17,485 bases of DNA from an uncultured Roseburia sp. (GCA_945928585.1 CAMENQ010000010.1:1-17485); one strand, 5' to 3'; positions 7,119-14,469 are shown, counted from the stretch's first letter. Numbers and translations: made by a program. Notes: a model not told the origin generated them from the letters alone.

Positions 7119-8102
7119 TTACTTAACCTGATTTTTAAGTTCAGTGCCATGCTCAATGGCATAAGCATTTTCCATAGTTTCTATAGCTATTGCCTGCATA
7201 GCTTCTCTTGTAAAGTAGCCCTGATGTGAAGTAATGATAACATTCGGGAAGGATGTAAGTCTTGCAAGCTGTGCATCCTCCATAATTTCGTTTGAGTGAT
7301 CCTCATAAAATAAATCACCCTCCTCCTCATAAACATCAAGTCCTACACCGCCGATTTTTCCCGGTACCGTAAGTGCCTCAATAAGTGCTGAGGTTTTAAT
7401 AAGTGGACCTCTTGATGTATTAACAATAAATACACCATTTGGCATAAGTGAAAGCGCATGCTCATCTATAATATAATGTGTATCCGGTGTAAGGGGACAG
7501 TGAAGTGAAATCATGTCTGACTTTGAAAATAATGTATCAAGGTCTACATATTCTACGTCAAGGTTTTTATTCGGGTATACATCATAAGCTATAACTCTCA
7601 TTCCAAAGCCCTTACAAATGCGTATCATAGCCTGTCCAATACGTCCTGTACCTATAATGCCTGCTGTCTTATTGCTCATATCACGTCCCATAAGTCCGTT
7701 TATATTCATATTGAAATCTCTTGTTCTGGCATATGCCTTGTGTATATGTCTGTTGACTGTAAGGCAGAGTCCCATGGCAAATTCCGCTACTGCCTCCGGT
7801 GAGTATCCCGGCACGTGTAAAACAGGAATATCGTACTTAGCTGCTGCCTTAAGGTCTACATTGTTGTAGCCTGCACATCTCATAAGCACTCCCTTTATAT
7901 TTAACTTTTTAAGTTCTGCAAGTACAGCCTCATTAAGAACATCATTTACGAAGGCACATACAAGCTCGCTGCCATTTGCCATAAATACCGTATCCTCATC
8001 AAGCTTCGGCTCTAAAAATTTTACCTCCATGCCATATTCTCCTGCAAGAGGCTCAAACCATATCTTGTCATATGGCTTTGTTGAAAAAAGCACAATTTTC
8101 AT
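7119..8102 (-). CDS. ldhA: D-lactate dehydrogenase (D-2-hydroxyacid dehydrogenase family)
   Basis: Seen: 327 residues, ATG at 8102 behind an AAAGGATAGG ribosome binding site. Substrate-domain halves flank a Rossmann NAD domain with GTGRIG (151-156). Catalytic residues fit the family: Arg231 in 'NTSRGPLI', Glu in 'LDVYEEEGDLFYED' (about 259-261) and His293 in 'SHQGYFT'. 'CAGYNNVDL' and 'VPGYSPEAVAEFAMGL' are typical of LdhA. Known: reduces pyruvate to D-lactate with NADH, regenerating NAD+ in fermentation. The 'EEEGDLFYEDHSNEI' stretch is characteristic of D-LDH rather than phosphoglycerate or formate dehydrogenases. It has its own strong promoter and leads a two-gene operon with the S66 peptidase. 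Activity on other 2-oxoacids cannot be excluded. Confidence 0.92.
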   Translation of the reverse strand: MKIVLFSTKPYDKIWFEPLAGEYGMEVKFLEPKLDEDTVFMANGSELVCAFVNDVLNEAVLAELKKLNIKGVLMRCAGYNNVDLKAAAKYDIPVLHVPGYSPEAVAEFAMGLCLTVNRHIHKAYARTRDFNMNINGLMGRDMSNKTAGIIGTGRIGQAMIRICKGFGMRVIAYDVYPNKNLDVEYVDLDTLFSKSDMISLHCPLTPDTHYIIDEHALSLMPNGVFIVNTSRGPLIKTSALIEALTVPGKIGGVGLDVYEEEGDLFYEDHSNEIMEDAQLARLTSFPNVIITSHQGYFTREAMQAIAIETMENAYAIEHGTELKNQVK

Positions 8103-8161
8103 ATATTTACCTATCCTTTCTAAAAACGTTTGAATAAAAAACTCCTTAGTATAATAAGATT

Positions 8162-8190
8162 ATTATAAGTATAAAAAGGTGTAAGGTCAA
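8162..8190 (-). promoter_or_regulatory. Sigma-A promoter of ldhA
   Basis: TTGACC (8185-8190), 17 bp, TATAAT (8162-8167) on the minus strand; predicted start near 8155, leader about 53 nt. The -35 box ends on the first base of the divergent spmB start codon, so RNA polymerase at this promoter would cover the spmB ribosome binding site region. Confidence 0.75.
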
Positions 8191-8717
8191 TGGAATTTAT
8201 CACATTTTTATCAACCTCTATTATTCCCATAATGGTAATTTATATAATAGGTTTTGGACTTCTTATGAAAATAAATATTTTTGATATTTTCATAAAAGGT
8301 GCATGGGATGGTATAAAAACCGTAGCAAATCTTACCCCGACACTGATTGGTCTTATTGTAGGTGTCGGTGTTCTCCGTTCTTCCGGTCTTCTTGATTTTT
8401 TATGCGATAAGCTGGCTCTGCTGACACAGTACATAGGATTTCCCATAGAGCTTATGCCTGTTGCCGTCATTAAAATGTTCTCCGCTTCTGCAGCTAACGG
8501 ACTTGTTTTTGACATTTTTAAGGAATATGGTACTGATTCCTTTCTTGGAATGGCTGCTTCCATTATGATGAGCTGTACGGAGACAGTGCTTTACTGTATG
8601 AGTGTTTATTTTATGGCTACCAGTGTAACTAAGACACGCTGGACTTTGGCCGGAGGGATTATTGCAAGTGTGGCGGGGATTATGGCTAGTGTTATTCTGG
8701 CGGGGATTGTGACGTGA
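8190..8717 (+). CDS. spmB: Spore maturation protein SpmB (nucleoside-recognition domain membrane protein)
   Basis: Seen: 175 residues with about five hydrophobic segments. Conserved stretches are 'TPTLIGLIVGVGVLRSSGLLDFL', 'GFPIELMPVAVIKMFSASAANGLVFDIF' and 'ASIMMSCTETVLYCMSVYF'. Known: this is the NupC/nucleoside-recognition (Gate) fold of SpmB, which with SpmA is needed for spore-core dehydration and heat resistance in Bacillus; length matches (about 175-180). No spmA lies next to it here, so it is either elsewhere or absent. The ribosome binding site is modest (AAGGTG, 8 bases before the ATG). A convincing vegetative promoter was not found on the plus strand, which would fit a sporulation sigma factor, though the elements are not clear. 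A terminator lies about 90 bp downstream. Confidence 0.85.
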   Translation: MEFITFLSTSIIPIMVIYIIGFGLLMKINIFDIFIKGAWDGIKTVANLTPTLIGLIVGVGVLRSSGLLDFLCDKLALLTQYIGFPIELMPVAVIKMFSASAANGLVFDIFKEYGTDSFLGMAASIMMSCTETVLYCMSVYFMATSVTKTRWTLAGGIIASVAGIMASVILAGIVT

Positions 8718-8807
8718 GATTCTTATATTGTTTTTTAAGTAATAAAAAATTCCTAATGTGACAACATTAATTCGCACAACTAAAAATTCGCGAATGTGAA
8801 TCTACAG

Positions 8808-8833
8808 TCGCTGCTACCCTGCGGCGATTTTTT
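8808..8833 (+). terminator. Rho-independent terminator after spmB
   Basis: TCGCTGC (8808-8814) pairs with GCGGCGA (8821-8827), one G-U pair, followed by six T. It separates spmB from the small-peptide locus downstream. Confidence 0.65.
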
Positions 8834-8856
8834 ATATTAAATATTGGGATTTTTTC

Positions 8857-8885
8857 TTGATTTCAGAACATATGTTTGCTACAAT
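8857..8885 (+). promoter_or_regulatory. Promoter of the small-peptide mRNA, extended -10
   Basis: TTGATT (8857-8862), 17 bp, TGC-TACAAT with the -10 at 8880-8885. The start is predicted near 8892, at the edge of a TAGGC/GCCTA hairpin (8891-8905). The mRNA would therefore begin with a stem, a feature that protects RNA 5' ends, and carry a leader of about 140 nt. Confidence 0.65.
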
Positions 8886-8904
8886 GTATATAGGCTTTAT
8901 GCCT

Positions 8905-8941
8905 AAGGTGCTACTTCACATTGACGTGAATGGCGGTTCGC
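8905..8941 (+). repeat. Left inverted repeat flanking the small-peptide locus
   Basis: AAGGTGCTACT (8905-8915) and CGGTTCGC (8934-8941), separated by 18 bp that includes a TTCAC/GTGAA hairpin. The same two blocks in the same order, 5 bp apart, lie in reverse orientation at 9196-9219. Both the predicted mRNA and the predicted antisense RNA therefore carry the same sequence block near their 5' ends. Confidence 0.7.
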
Positions 8942-8950
8942 TTTTTGCGG

Positions 8951-9029
8951 AGAGTCTATAGCTCCGTTTCCAATGTAATCTTCGATTACATAAATACCCT
9001 TTGTGGAATTTTTACGGAAGGAGGACTCT
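8951..9029 (+). promoter_or_regulatory. Nested leader structure sequestering the ribosome binding site
   Basis: Three shells can pair. AGAGTC plus CTCC (8951-8956 and 8962-8965) pair with GGAGGACTCT (9020-9029), burying the Shine-Dalgarno bases. TTCCA (8968-8972) pairs with TGGAA (9004-9008). TGTAATC (8974-8980) pairs with GATTACA (8984-8990) around a TTC loop. An alternative outer pairing is TCCGT (8963-8967) with ACGGA (9014-9018). Delayed or processed-mRNA-only translation is typical of type I toxin messages. Pairing is seen by eye only; no energy was calculated. Confidence 0.6.
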
Positions 9030-9033
9030 GCTT

Positions 9034-9138
9034 ATGCTTACAATCGGTGACTTGATTGCAGTGCTTAGTCTCTGCTTAACCTCTTTTGGTCTTGGCTATG
9101 CGATTGGTTCCAATAGCAGTAAGACCACAAAAAGATAA
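9034..9138 (+). CDS. 34-aa single-span membrane peptide, candidate type I toxin
   Basis: Seen: ATG at 9034 with AAGGAGG ending 9 bases upstream, and TAA at 9136-9138. The peptide reads MLTIGDLIAVLSLCLTSFGL, then GYAIGSNSSKTTKR: an N-terminal hydrophobic stretch of about 20 residues and a polar, basic tail. Known: small hydrophobic peptides with a charged C-terminus, paired with an antisense RNA, include Fst, TxpA, BsrG and the Firmicute holin-like peptides. Inferred: the locus plan (folded leader, convergent antisense promoter, shared terminator) fits a type I toxin-antitoxin system. No specific family match is claimed; it might instead be a regulatory or leader peptide. The stop codon lies inside the terminator stem. 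Confidence 0.7.
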   Translation: MLTIGDLIAVLSLCLTSFGLGYAIGSNSSKTTKR

Positions 9139-9175
9139 CCGCCCTGTCCTGAGAAAACTTGGCGGTTATTTTTAA
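9135..9175. terminator. Bidirectional terminator shared by the peptide mRNA and its antisense RNA
   Basis: ATAACCGCC (9135-9143) pairs with GGCGGTTAT (9161-9169), 9 bp. A TTATTTTT run follows on the plus strand and ATCTTTTT on the minus strand, so it can stop both convergent transcripts. GGTTATT/AATAACC (9164-9180) offers a competing hairpin on the right side. Confidence 0.75.
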
Positions 9176-9195
9176 TAACCAATAAATTATATCAG

Positions 9196-9219
9196 GCGAA
9201 CCGTCATCAGTAGCACCTT
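9196..9219 (-). repeat. Right inverted repeat flanking the small-peptide locus
   Basis: GCGAACCG (9196-9203) and AGTAGCACCTT (9209-9219) are the exact reverse complements of the two blocks at 8905-8941, with a 5-bp instead of 18-bp gap. They fall in the 5' part of the predicted antisense RNA. Confidence 0.7.
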
Positions 9220-9229
9220 TTATACTATT

Positions 9230-9258
9230 ATAATAACACTGCTATCGTTTTATGTCAA
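9230..9258 (-). promoter_or_regulatory. Strong promoter of the antisense RNA
   Basis: TTGACA (9253-9258), 17 bp, TATTAT (9230-9235) on the minus strand, closer to consensus than the facing mRNA promoter, as expected if the RNA antitoxin is made in excess. No minus-strand gene lies between this promoter and the shared terminator. The stretch 9260-9400 holds nothing else recognisable. Confidence 0.75.
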
Positions 9259-9401
9259 ATACATATTCTTTTTTTGAAACGATTCAGACCTGTCGTATAT
9301 CCGTATATATCCATTGCCACAGAATCATGCCGTAAATGACGCCATCCCCCCTTATTCGACAATTTCAAGAAAATTTTTTTCTTTTTTCTGTTTTCCGGTA
9401 A

Positions 9402-9429
9402 TTGATTTTAGCATAAAGTCTGTTATCAT
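9402..9429 (+). promoter_or_regulatory. Possible promoter of the MerR-like gene
   Basis: TTGATT (9402-9407), 16 bp, TATCAT (9424-9429). Fair but not strong. The leader would be about 60 nt, with GAAGGGAG some 12 bases before the ATG at 9498, a rather long spacing. Confidence 0.4.
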
Positions 9430-9497
9430 AATGTGAAGAGACTTTATAAGCCTGTATTTTTCAAGGCTATATTGTTTGAAGGGAGATATAATATAAA

Positions 9498-10241
9498 ATG
9501 GAGAAACGTTATATGATTTCAGATGCAGCCCGTCTTGTAGATGTGGAGGCTCATGTATTGCGTTATTGGGAGGAGGAGCTTGACATAGAAATTCCCAGAA
9601 ACGAAATGGGACACAGATATTATACGGACAAGCTCATAACTCTTTTTAAGGCGGTTAAAGAACTTAAGGAGCAGGGATTTTTACTTAAAGCAATAAAAAT
9701 GCTTATGCCGGAGCTTACAGACGGACGGGCAGTTACTGCGGCGGATGTTAAGCATATAACCGAAGGATATATACATAATGAAGCCGGCATTGAAAATACC
9801 CCTGAGAATACACATAATATTAATAACAGTCATTTGGACACATCTTTAAATGACGAAAATAAACAGTCATATACAAATGAAGTCATTTCAGCTTCAAATA
9901 CTGCCATCAGCACGCAAAGCAACAATTATCTGCAGGAAGATGGTTCCACTGATTCTGTGAAAGCGAATAAAATGGAGCAGTTTCAGCTTATTCTTGGAAA
10001 TATCGTTGCAAAAGCATTGCAGGAAAATAATGATTCCTTGGGAAAATCGGTGTCTGACCACGTTTCCGACTCTGTTATAAAACAGATGGATTACCTTTTG
10101 CGTATGCAGGAGGAGCATGAAGAGGAACGCTACAAAAAGCTGGATGAAACCATCCGTAATTATCAGCTTGCGAAAAAGGAAATTGCGGCAGGCAGGAACA
10201 AAAAAAGGTTTAAGGTGTTTAAAAAATCTCCGAAGGGATAA
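9498..10241 (+). CDS. MerR-like helix-turn-helix protein with C-terminal coiled coil
   Basis: Seen: 247 residues. Residues 1-70 form a MerR-type winged helix: 'YMISDAARLVDVEAHVLRYWEEELDIEIPRN', 'GHRYYTDKLITLFKAVKEL' and 'GFLLKAIKML'. Residues 90-150 are a low-complexity Asn/Ser/Thr-rich linker. Residues about 195-235 ('LLRMQEEHEEERYKKLDETI...AKKEIAAG') are a predicted coiled coil and the end is strongly basic (KKRFKVFKKSPKG). Known: classical MerR regulators carry a short dimer helix and ligand domain. A long linker plus coiled coil is more like RacA or DUF3967-type chromosome- or plasmid-associated proteins. Inferred: a DNA-binding protein of regulatory or nucoid role. It stands alone, ended by the strong terminator at 10362. 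Confidence 0.8.
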   Translation: MEKRYMISDAARLVDVEAHVLRYWEEELDIEIPRNEMGHRYYTDKLITLFKAVKELKEQGFLLKAIKMLMPELTDGRAVTAADVKHITEGYIHNEAGIENTPENTHNINNSHLDTSLNDENKQSYTNEVISASNTAISTQSNNYLQEDGSTDSVKANKMEQFQLILGNIVAKALQENNDSLGKSVSDHVSDSVIKQMDYLLRMQEEHEEERYKKLDETIRNYQLAKKEIAAGRNKKRFKVFKKSPKG

Positions 10242-10355
10242 TAGAGCGTGCCGGTTGCCGCACTCTCCGAATTTAATCCTGAGCTTCTAAAATGAATTTT
10301 ACCACAACTCTTGACAAAGAACCATTTAAGTTATCGCTTTATGAATTTTCTGTTA

Positions 10356-10415
10356 GAAAAAAGGGGTGCCACCAGATATAACTGAATCAGTATCTGGCGA
10401 CATCCCTCTTTTTTT
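10356..10415. terminator. Bidirectional terminator between the MerR-like gene and ferredoxin
   Basis: A 17-bp stem joins 10362-10378 and 10391-10407 around a 12-nt loop, with three imperfect pairs. Seven T follow on the plus strand (10409-10415) and six on the minus strand (10356-10361). Two of the imperfect pairs are G-U only on the minus strand, so it is slightly stronger for the ferredoxin transcript. Confidence 0.85.
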
Positions 10416-10444
10416 ATGTTTAATATGTTTTCCCTAAACGGGTA

Positions 10445-10702
<258 letters not shown>

Positions 10703-10731
10703 TTATCAATTATCAGCGCTGACACACTTAT

Positions 10732-10760
10732 AATAATACAAATATCGTCATTTTGCAACA
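10732..10760 (-). promoter_or_regulatory. Promoter of the ferredoxin gene
   Basis: TTGCAA (10755-10760), 17 bp, TATTAT (10732-10737) on the minus strand, just downstream of the fucO stop. The perfect palindrome TCAGCGCTGA (10715-10724) lies at the predicted start site and could be an operator. The leader would be about 110 nt. Confidence 0.55.
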
Positions 10761-10766
10761 GGAAAT

Positions 10767-11915
10767 TTACAGTAATGACTTATACAATTCTATAATCTGC
10801 TCTAACGAAGCATCCTTTGGATTACCCGGTGTACATGCATCTGCCACTGCACTTTCTGCGAGGAACTGTACATCCTCCTCCTTAACTATCTCCTTAAGGT
10901 CTGCAGGAATTCCAACATCCTGTGACAGCTTCTTAACAGCATCTACTGCTGCCTTTCTGTACTCATCAGGTGTCATGTTCTCTGTTCCAGAAACCCCCAT
11001 AGCCTGTGCAATATACTTATATTTATCACCTGTAGCATCTGCATTAAATTCCATTACTGTAGGAAGTAATATGGCGTTTGCAACACCATGTGGTGTATCA
11101 TATACGGCTCCTAATGCGTGTGCCATAGAATGAACTATACCAAGTCCCACATTTGAGAAGCCCATACCTGCAACATACTGTCCAAGCGCCATATCCTCTC
11201 TTCCCTTAGGAGTATTTGCTACTGCGTCCCTAAGTGAACGTGAAATGATTTCTATTGCCTTTAAGTGGAACATATCAGATAATTCCCATGCTCCCTTTGT
11301 TATGTAGCCTTCAATAGCATGTGTCAGTGCGTCCATACCTGTAGCTGCCGTCAGTCCCTTTGGCATAGATGACATCATATCAGGATCTACTACTGCTATA
11401 ACCGGAATATCATGCGGGTCAACGCACACAAACTTTCTCTTCTTTTCCACATCTGTGATAACGTAGTTAATCGTAACCTCTGCTGCCGTACCTGCTGTAG
11501 TAGGAACTGCTATAATCGGTACACAAGGCTTTGTGGTAGGTGCGACACCCTCTAAGCTTCTTACATCTGCAAACTCAGGATTATTTATAATAATACCTAC
11601 TGCCTTGGCTGTATCCATAGAAGAACCACCGCCGATAGCTATGATATAATCTGCTCCTGCTTCCTTAAATGCTGCCACTCCCGTCTGAACATTTTCGATA
11701 GTCGGGTTTGGTTTAATGTTTGAATAAAGCTCATATGCAAGTCCTGCTCCGTCTAAGAGTGAGGTAACCTTGCCTGTGACACCAAACTTAACCAAATCAG
11801 GATCTGAGCATACAAATGCTTTTTTGAAGCCTCTTCTTTTAACCTCATTCACGATTTCTTTAATAGCTCCTGCTCCATGATAGGATGTCTCATTAAGTAT
11901 AAATCTGTTTGCCAT
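10767..11915 (-). CDS. fucO: Lactaldehyde reductase / 1,2-propanediol oxidoreductase (iron-containing alcohol dehydrogenase)
   Basis: Seen: 382 residues from ATG at 11915 (MANRFILNETSYHG), with GGAGG about 9 bases upstream; an upstream in-frame ATG at 11951 lacks this. GGGSSMDTAK (96-104) binds NAD; metal ligands are Asp195, His199, His262 and His276 in 'GMDALTHAIEGY', 'VHSMAHALGAVYDTPHG'. Known: near-identical motif layout and length to Escherichia coli FucO ('MANRMILNET', 'NNPEFADVRSLEG', 'INYVITD', 'RKFVCVDPHDIP', 'GQYVAGMGFSNVGLG'), which reduces L-lactaldehyde to 1,2-propanediol with NADH during anaerobic fucose or rhamnose use. Inferred: the same role, though no fucose or rhamnose genes are adjacent, and general aldehyde reduction is possible. 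It has its own promoter 138 nt upstream. Confidence 0.92.
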   Translation of the reverse strand: MANRFILNETSYHGAGAIKEIVNEVKRRGFKKAFVCSDPDLVKFGVTGKVTSLLDGAGLAYELYSNIKPNPTIENVQTGVAAFKEAGADYIIAIGGGSSMDTAKAVGIIINNPEFADVRSLEGVAPTTKPCVPIIAVPTTAGTAAEVTINYVITDVEKKRKFVCVDPHDIPVIAVVDPDMMSSMPKGLTAATGMDALTHAIEGYITKGAWELSDMFHLKAIEIISRSLRDAVANTPKGREDMALGQYVAGMGFSNVGLGIVHSMAHALGAVYDTPHGVANAILLPTVMEFNADATGDKYKYIAQAMGVSGTENMTPDEYRKAAVDAVKKLSQDVGIPADLKEIVKEEDVQFLAESAVADACTPGNPKDASLEQIIELYKSLL

Positions 11916-11978
11916 TTCAAAATCCTCCATTCTGTTACAGATAAGCTGCAACCCCTCTCAAAAGTGCCATTATGTATG

Positions 11979-11991
11979 ATGTGATACACAT
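11979..11991. promoter_or_regulatory. Palindrome in the fucO leader
   Basis: ATGTGATACACAT is a 13-bp inverted repeat (ATGTG/CACAT arms) about 60-75 nt downstream of the predicted fucO start. TGTG/CACA half-sites recall Crp and Rex boxes, but the spacing fits neither consensus. Operator or chance; weak evidence. Confidence 0.25.
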
Positions 11992-12059
11992 TTGTGCATG
12001 AATCTGCGCTATATGAAGATGGTACTTTTGACTATAAACGTTAATTTGCTGATGTGTTT

Positions 12060-12088
12060 ATTATACAATATCAACAAATTATATTCAA
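12060..12088 (-). promoter_or_regulatory. Sigma-A promoter of fucO
   Basis: TTGAAT (12083-12088), 17 bp ending in TTG, then TATAAT (12060-12065) on the minus strand. Predicted start near 12053; leader about 138 nt. Confidence 0.7.
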
Positions 12089-12116
12089 GGGATTTGAGTA
12101 AATTCAAGCGAGTTAC

Positions 12117-12155
12117 AAAAAAACTGCAATCTGACAAAATCAAATTGCAGTTTTT
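12117..12155. terminator. Terminator of the aconitase-family hydratase
   Basis: AAACTGCAAT (12121-12130) pairs with ATTGCAGTTT (12144-12153) around a 13-nt loop. Seven A on the left give a T-run on the minus strand, ending the hydratase transcript. A TTTTT on the right makes it possible on the plus strand too, where no gene is seen. Confidence 0.85.
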
Positions 12156-12180
12156 ATATTTTTATGTTTTATTTTTTGTA

Positions 12181-14469
12181 TTATCTTCTGTTATAATTTA
12201 TAAGACATCCCTTTAAAATAATATCTCTTTCATCATCCGTAAGCTCACCCATCTTAAGAGTAAACTCCTTAAGCTCATCTCCCTTTACCACATAAGCTTT
12301 TATATCTGTAAGCTTATCCTTTATGGCTGTGGCAATATTTGGAATGAATATATAATCTCCCTTTGTAAACGGAAGCTCATCCTCCTCATATATAAATGGA
12401 AGCATACCCCAGTTTATAAGGTTTGAACGGTATCTCTTTGTGGCATATTCCTTTGCGATGTTTGCCCAGCCGCCAAGTACCTTCTGACATGAGGCAGCCT
12501 GTTCTCTGGCTGAACCGTCACCAGGCTTTACGGCGTATATGGTTGAACCTATGCCGAACTCATTGTGGTGAAGCTCAGGGAATTTTGCTTTTATAACCTT
12601 CATGGCTGCGCCAAGCTCAGGAAGTGCGTTACATGGACATTCATCCTTAAGTCTTGACTTTTCTGCTGCCTGTATCTCCTTTGCAAGTCCTACATACTCA
12701 GGATCCTTTCTTGAAAGTGTAAACTCTGCAAGTCCGAGAGGATTTGAACGGTAAGATGAAGTCTCTCCTGACGGAATAAGCTCATCTGTAGTTGTTACAG
12801 GGTCATGTATCTCTGAAACCACCTTAAGTACAAGGTTTTCAGTAAGTGCTGACATCTCCGGCCAGTCCTTAATATTCGGACCAAATTTAATTTCAACAGA
12901 ATCATCTGCCACGCCCTTTGAGTCAAATACTCTGTTAGCATAGATTGTACTGTCGAAATGATATTTTGGTGATGTGTATTCTACATCTATATCTGTAGCT
13001 GCCGTAAGGTAGCCCTTATTTGCAGCCGTAGCTGCTATTGAACGTGCATCCATAAGTGCTACGGAAGAAATCTGTCCATTCTGAAGCTTAGAACCTTCTC
13101 TGTTAGGGAAGTTTCTTGTTGAATGACGTATACTTAACGCATTGTTTGAAGGTGTATCACCTGCACCAAAGCAAGGTCCGCAGAATGCAGTTTTCACTAT
13201 GGCACCTGTGCCTATAAGGTCAGCAAGCTTTCCGTTTCTTGCAAGCTCCATATAAATAGGTGTACTTGCAGGATATACGCTTAACGTAAATTCATCTGCA
13301 CCTATGCTTCTGCCTTTAAGAATATCAGCAGCATCACATATATTCTCAAAGCCGCCGCCTGCACAGCCTGCTATAATTCCCTGCTCTACATAAAGCTTTC
13401 CGTTTCTCACCTTATCTGTAAGCTTAAAATCAACCTTTCCGTCAAGGCTTACAAGTGCTTTCTTCTCTACATCATGAAGTATATCCATAAGATTAGCATT
13501 AAGCTCCTCTATAGTGTATGTGTTGCTTGGATGGAACGGCATAGCTATCATAGGCTTAATTTTACTTAAATCTACATACACGATACCATCATAGTAGGCT
13601 ACGTCACCCGGATTTAACTCCTTATATTCATCTACCCTGCCATGGATATCATAAAATTCTTTTATCTTTTCATCTGTTCTCCATATAGAAGAAAGACATG
13701 TGGTCTCTGTAGTCATTACGTCCACGCCGATACGGAAATCTGCACTAAGGCTTGAAACACCCGGTCCCACAAATTCCATTACTTTATTCTTTACATATCC
13801 GTTTGCAAATACTGCTCCGATAATGGCAAGTGCAACGTCCTGAGGGCCTACTCCCTTTGCCGGTTCTCCTGTCATGTAAATACCTACAACTCCCGGCATA
13901 TTTATATCATATGTCTGTGAAAGAAGCTGCTTTACAAGCTCAGGTCCGCCCTCTCCCATAGCCATGGTACCAAGTGCGCCATATCTTGTGTGAGAATCTG
14001 AACCAAGTATCATCTTTCCGCCGCCTGCAAGCATTTCCCTTGCAAACTGGTGTATAACTGCCTGATGAGGTGGAACATATATACCGCCATACTTCTTGGC
14101 ACATGTAAGACCAAACATATGGTCATCCTCGTTTATGGTTCCTCCTACTGCACACAGACTGTTGTGGCAGTTTGTAAGAACGTATGGTATAGGGAACTTC
14201 TTAAGTCCTGAAGCTCTCGCTGTCTGTATAATACCTACAAATGTTATATCATGTGATGTAAGCTTATCGAATTTTATCATAAGCTTATCCATATTTCCTG
14301 ATGTATTGTGGCTTTCCAGTATGCCGTAAGCCATAGTATTTTTGCGTGCTTCTTCCTTTGAAACTGTCTTACCGAGCCTGCTTTTAAGAACTGCTTCAGT
14401 GTCGTTATTTACCTCCACTACCTCTGTTCCGTTTAAGAGGAAAGCACCGCCTTCACTTAACTTTATCAT
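12181..14469 (-). CDS. Aconitase-family Fe-S hydratase (YbhJ-like)
   Basis: Seen: 762 residues from ATG at 14469 ([10 protein letters not shown]), with GGAG 6 bases upstream; an in-frame ATG 12 bases earlier overlaps this site and is rejected. Aconitase hallmarks: 'GSDSHT' (156-161), cluster cysteines at 369 ('AGCAGGG') and 430/433 ('AFCGPCFG'), 'RNFPNREG' and '[20 protein letters not shown]', then a C-terminal swivel domain with '[15 protein letters not shown]'. Known: the [4Fe-4S] cluster drives stereospecific hydration-dehydration. Its divergence from classical AcnA ('STTNRNFEGR' replaced by '[14 protein letters not shown]') fits the YbhJ-type group whose substrate is not settled. Inferred: a citrate-cycle-like or related hydratase in a cell that need not run a full cycle. 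No isocitrate dehydrogenase or citrate synthase is adjacent. It is monocistronic. Confidence 0.88.
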   Translation of the reverse strand: MIKLSEGGAFLLNGTEVVEVNNDTEAVLKSRLGKTVSKEEARKNTMAYGILESHNTSGNMDKLMIKFDKLTSHDITFVGIIQTARASGLKKFPIPYVLTNCHNSLCAVGGTINEDDHMFGLTCAKKYGGIYVPPHQAVIHQFAREMLAGGGKMILGSDSHTRYGALGTMAMGEGGPELVKQLLSQTYDINMPGVVGIYMTGEPAKGVGPQDVALAIIGAVFANGYVKNKVMEFVGPGVSSLSADFRIGVDVMTTETTCLSSIWRTDEKIKEFYDIHGRVDEYKELNPGDVAYYDGIVYVDLSKIKPMIAMPFHPSNTYTIEELNANLMDILHDVEKKALVSLDGKVDFKLTDKVRNGKLYVEQGIIAGCAGGGFENICDAADILKGRSIGADEFTLSVYPASTPIYMELARNGKLADLIGTGAIVKTAFCGPCFGAGDTPSNNALSIRHSTRNFPNREGSKLQNGQISSVALMDARSIAATAANKGYLTAATDIDVEYTSPKYHFDSTIYANRVFDSKGVADDSVEIKFGPNIKDWPEMSALTENLVLKVVSEIHDPVTTTDELIPSGETSSYRSNPLGLAEFTLSRKDPEYVGLAKEIQAAEKSRLKDECPCNALPELGAAMKVIKAKFPELHHNEFGIGSTIYAVKPGDGSAREQAASCQKVLGGWANIAKEYATKRYRSNLINWGMLPFIYEEDELPFTKGDYIFIPNIATAIKDKLTDIKAYVVKGDELKEFTLKMGELTDDERDIILKGCLINYNRR

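Larger units (their letters stand above)
9130..9223 (-). ncRNA. Predicted antisense (antitoxin) RNA
   Basis: From the convergent promoter a transcript would start near 9223 and end at the shared terminator, about 90-95 nt, complementary to the 3' end of the peptide mRNA only. No reading frame of note is present. Known: 3'-end overlap with a toxin mRNA is the plan of RatA/txpA and SR4/bsrG, where duplex formation triggers RNase III cleavage. The RNA itself is inferred from promoter and terminator; expression is unproven. Confidence 0.55.

Noticed and set aside
10242..10266. Hairpin AGAGCGTGC...GCACTCT just after the MerR-like gene as its terminator
   Set aside because: Pairing needs bulges and no T-run follows; the hairpin at 10362-10415 is far better.
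11992..12216. Plus-strand 74-codon frame between fucO and the hydratase
   Set aside because: It runs over the fucO promoter and the hydratase terminator and overlaps the hydratase stop; no ribosome binding site.
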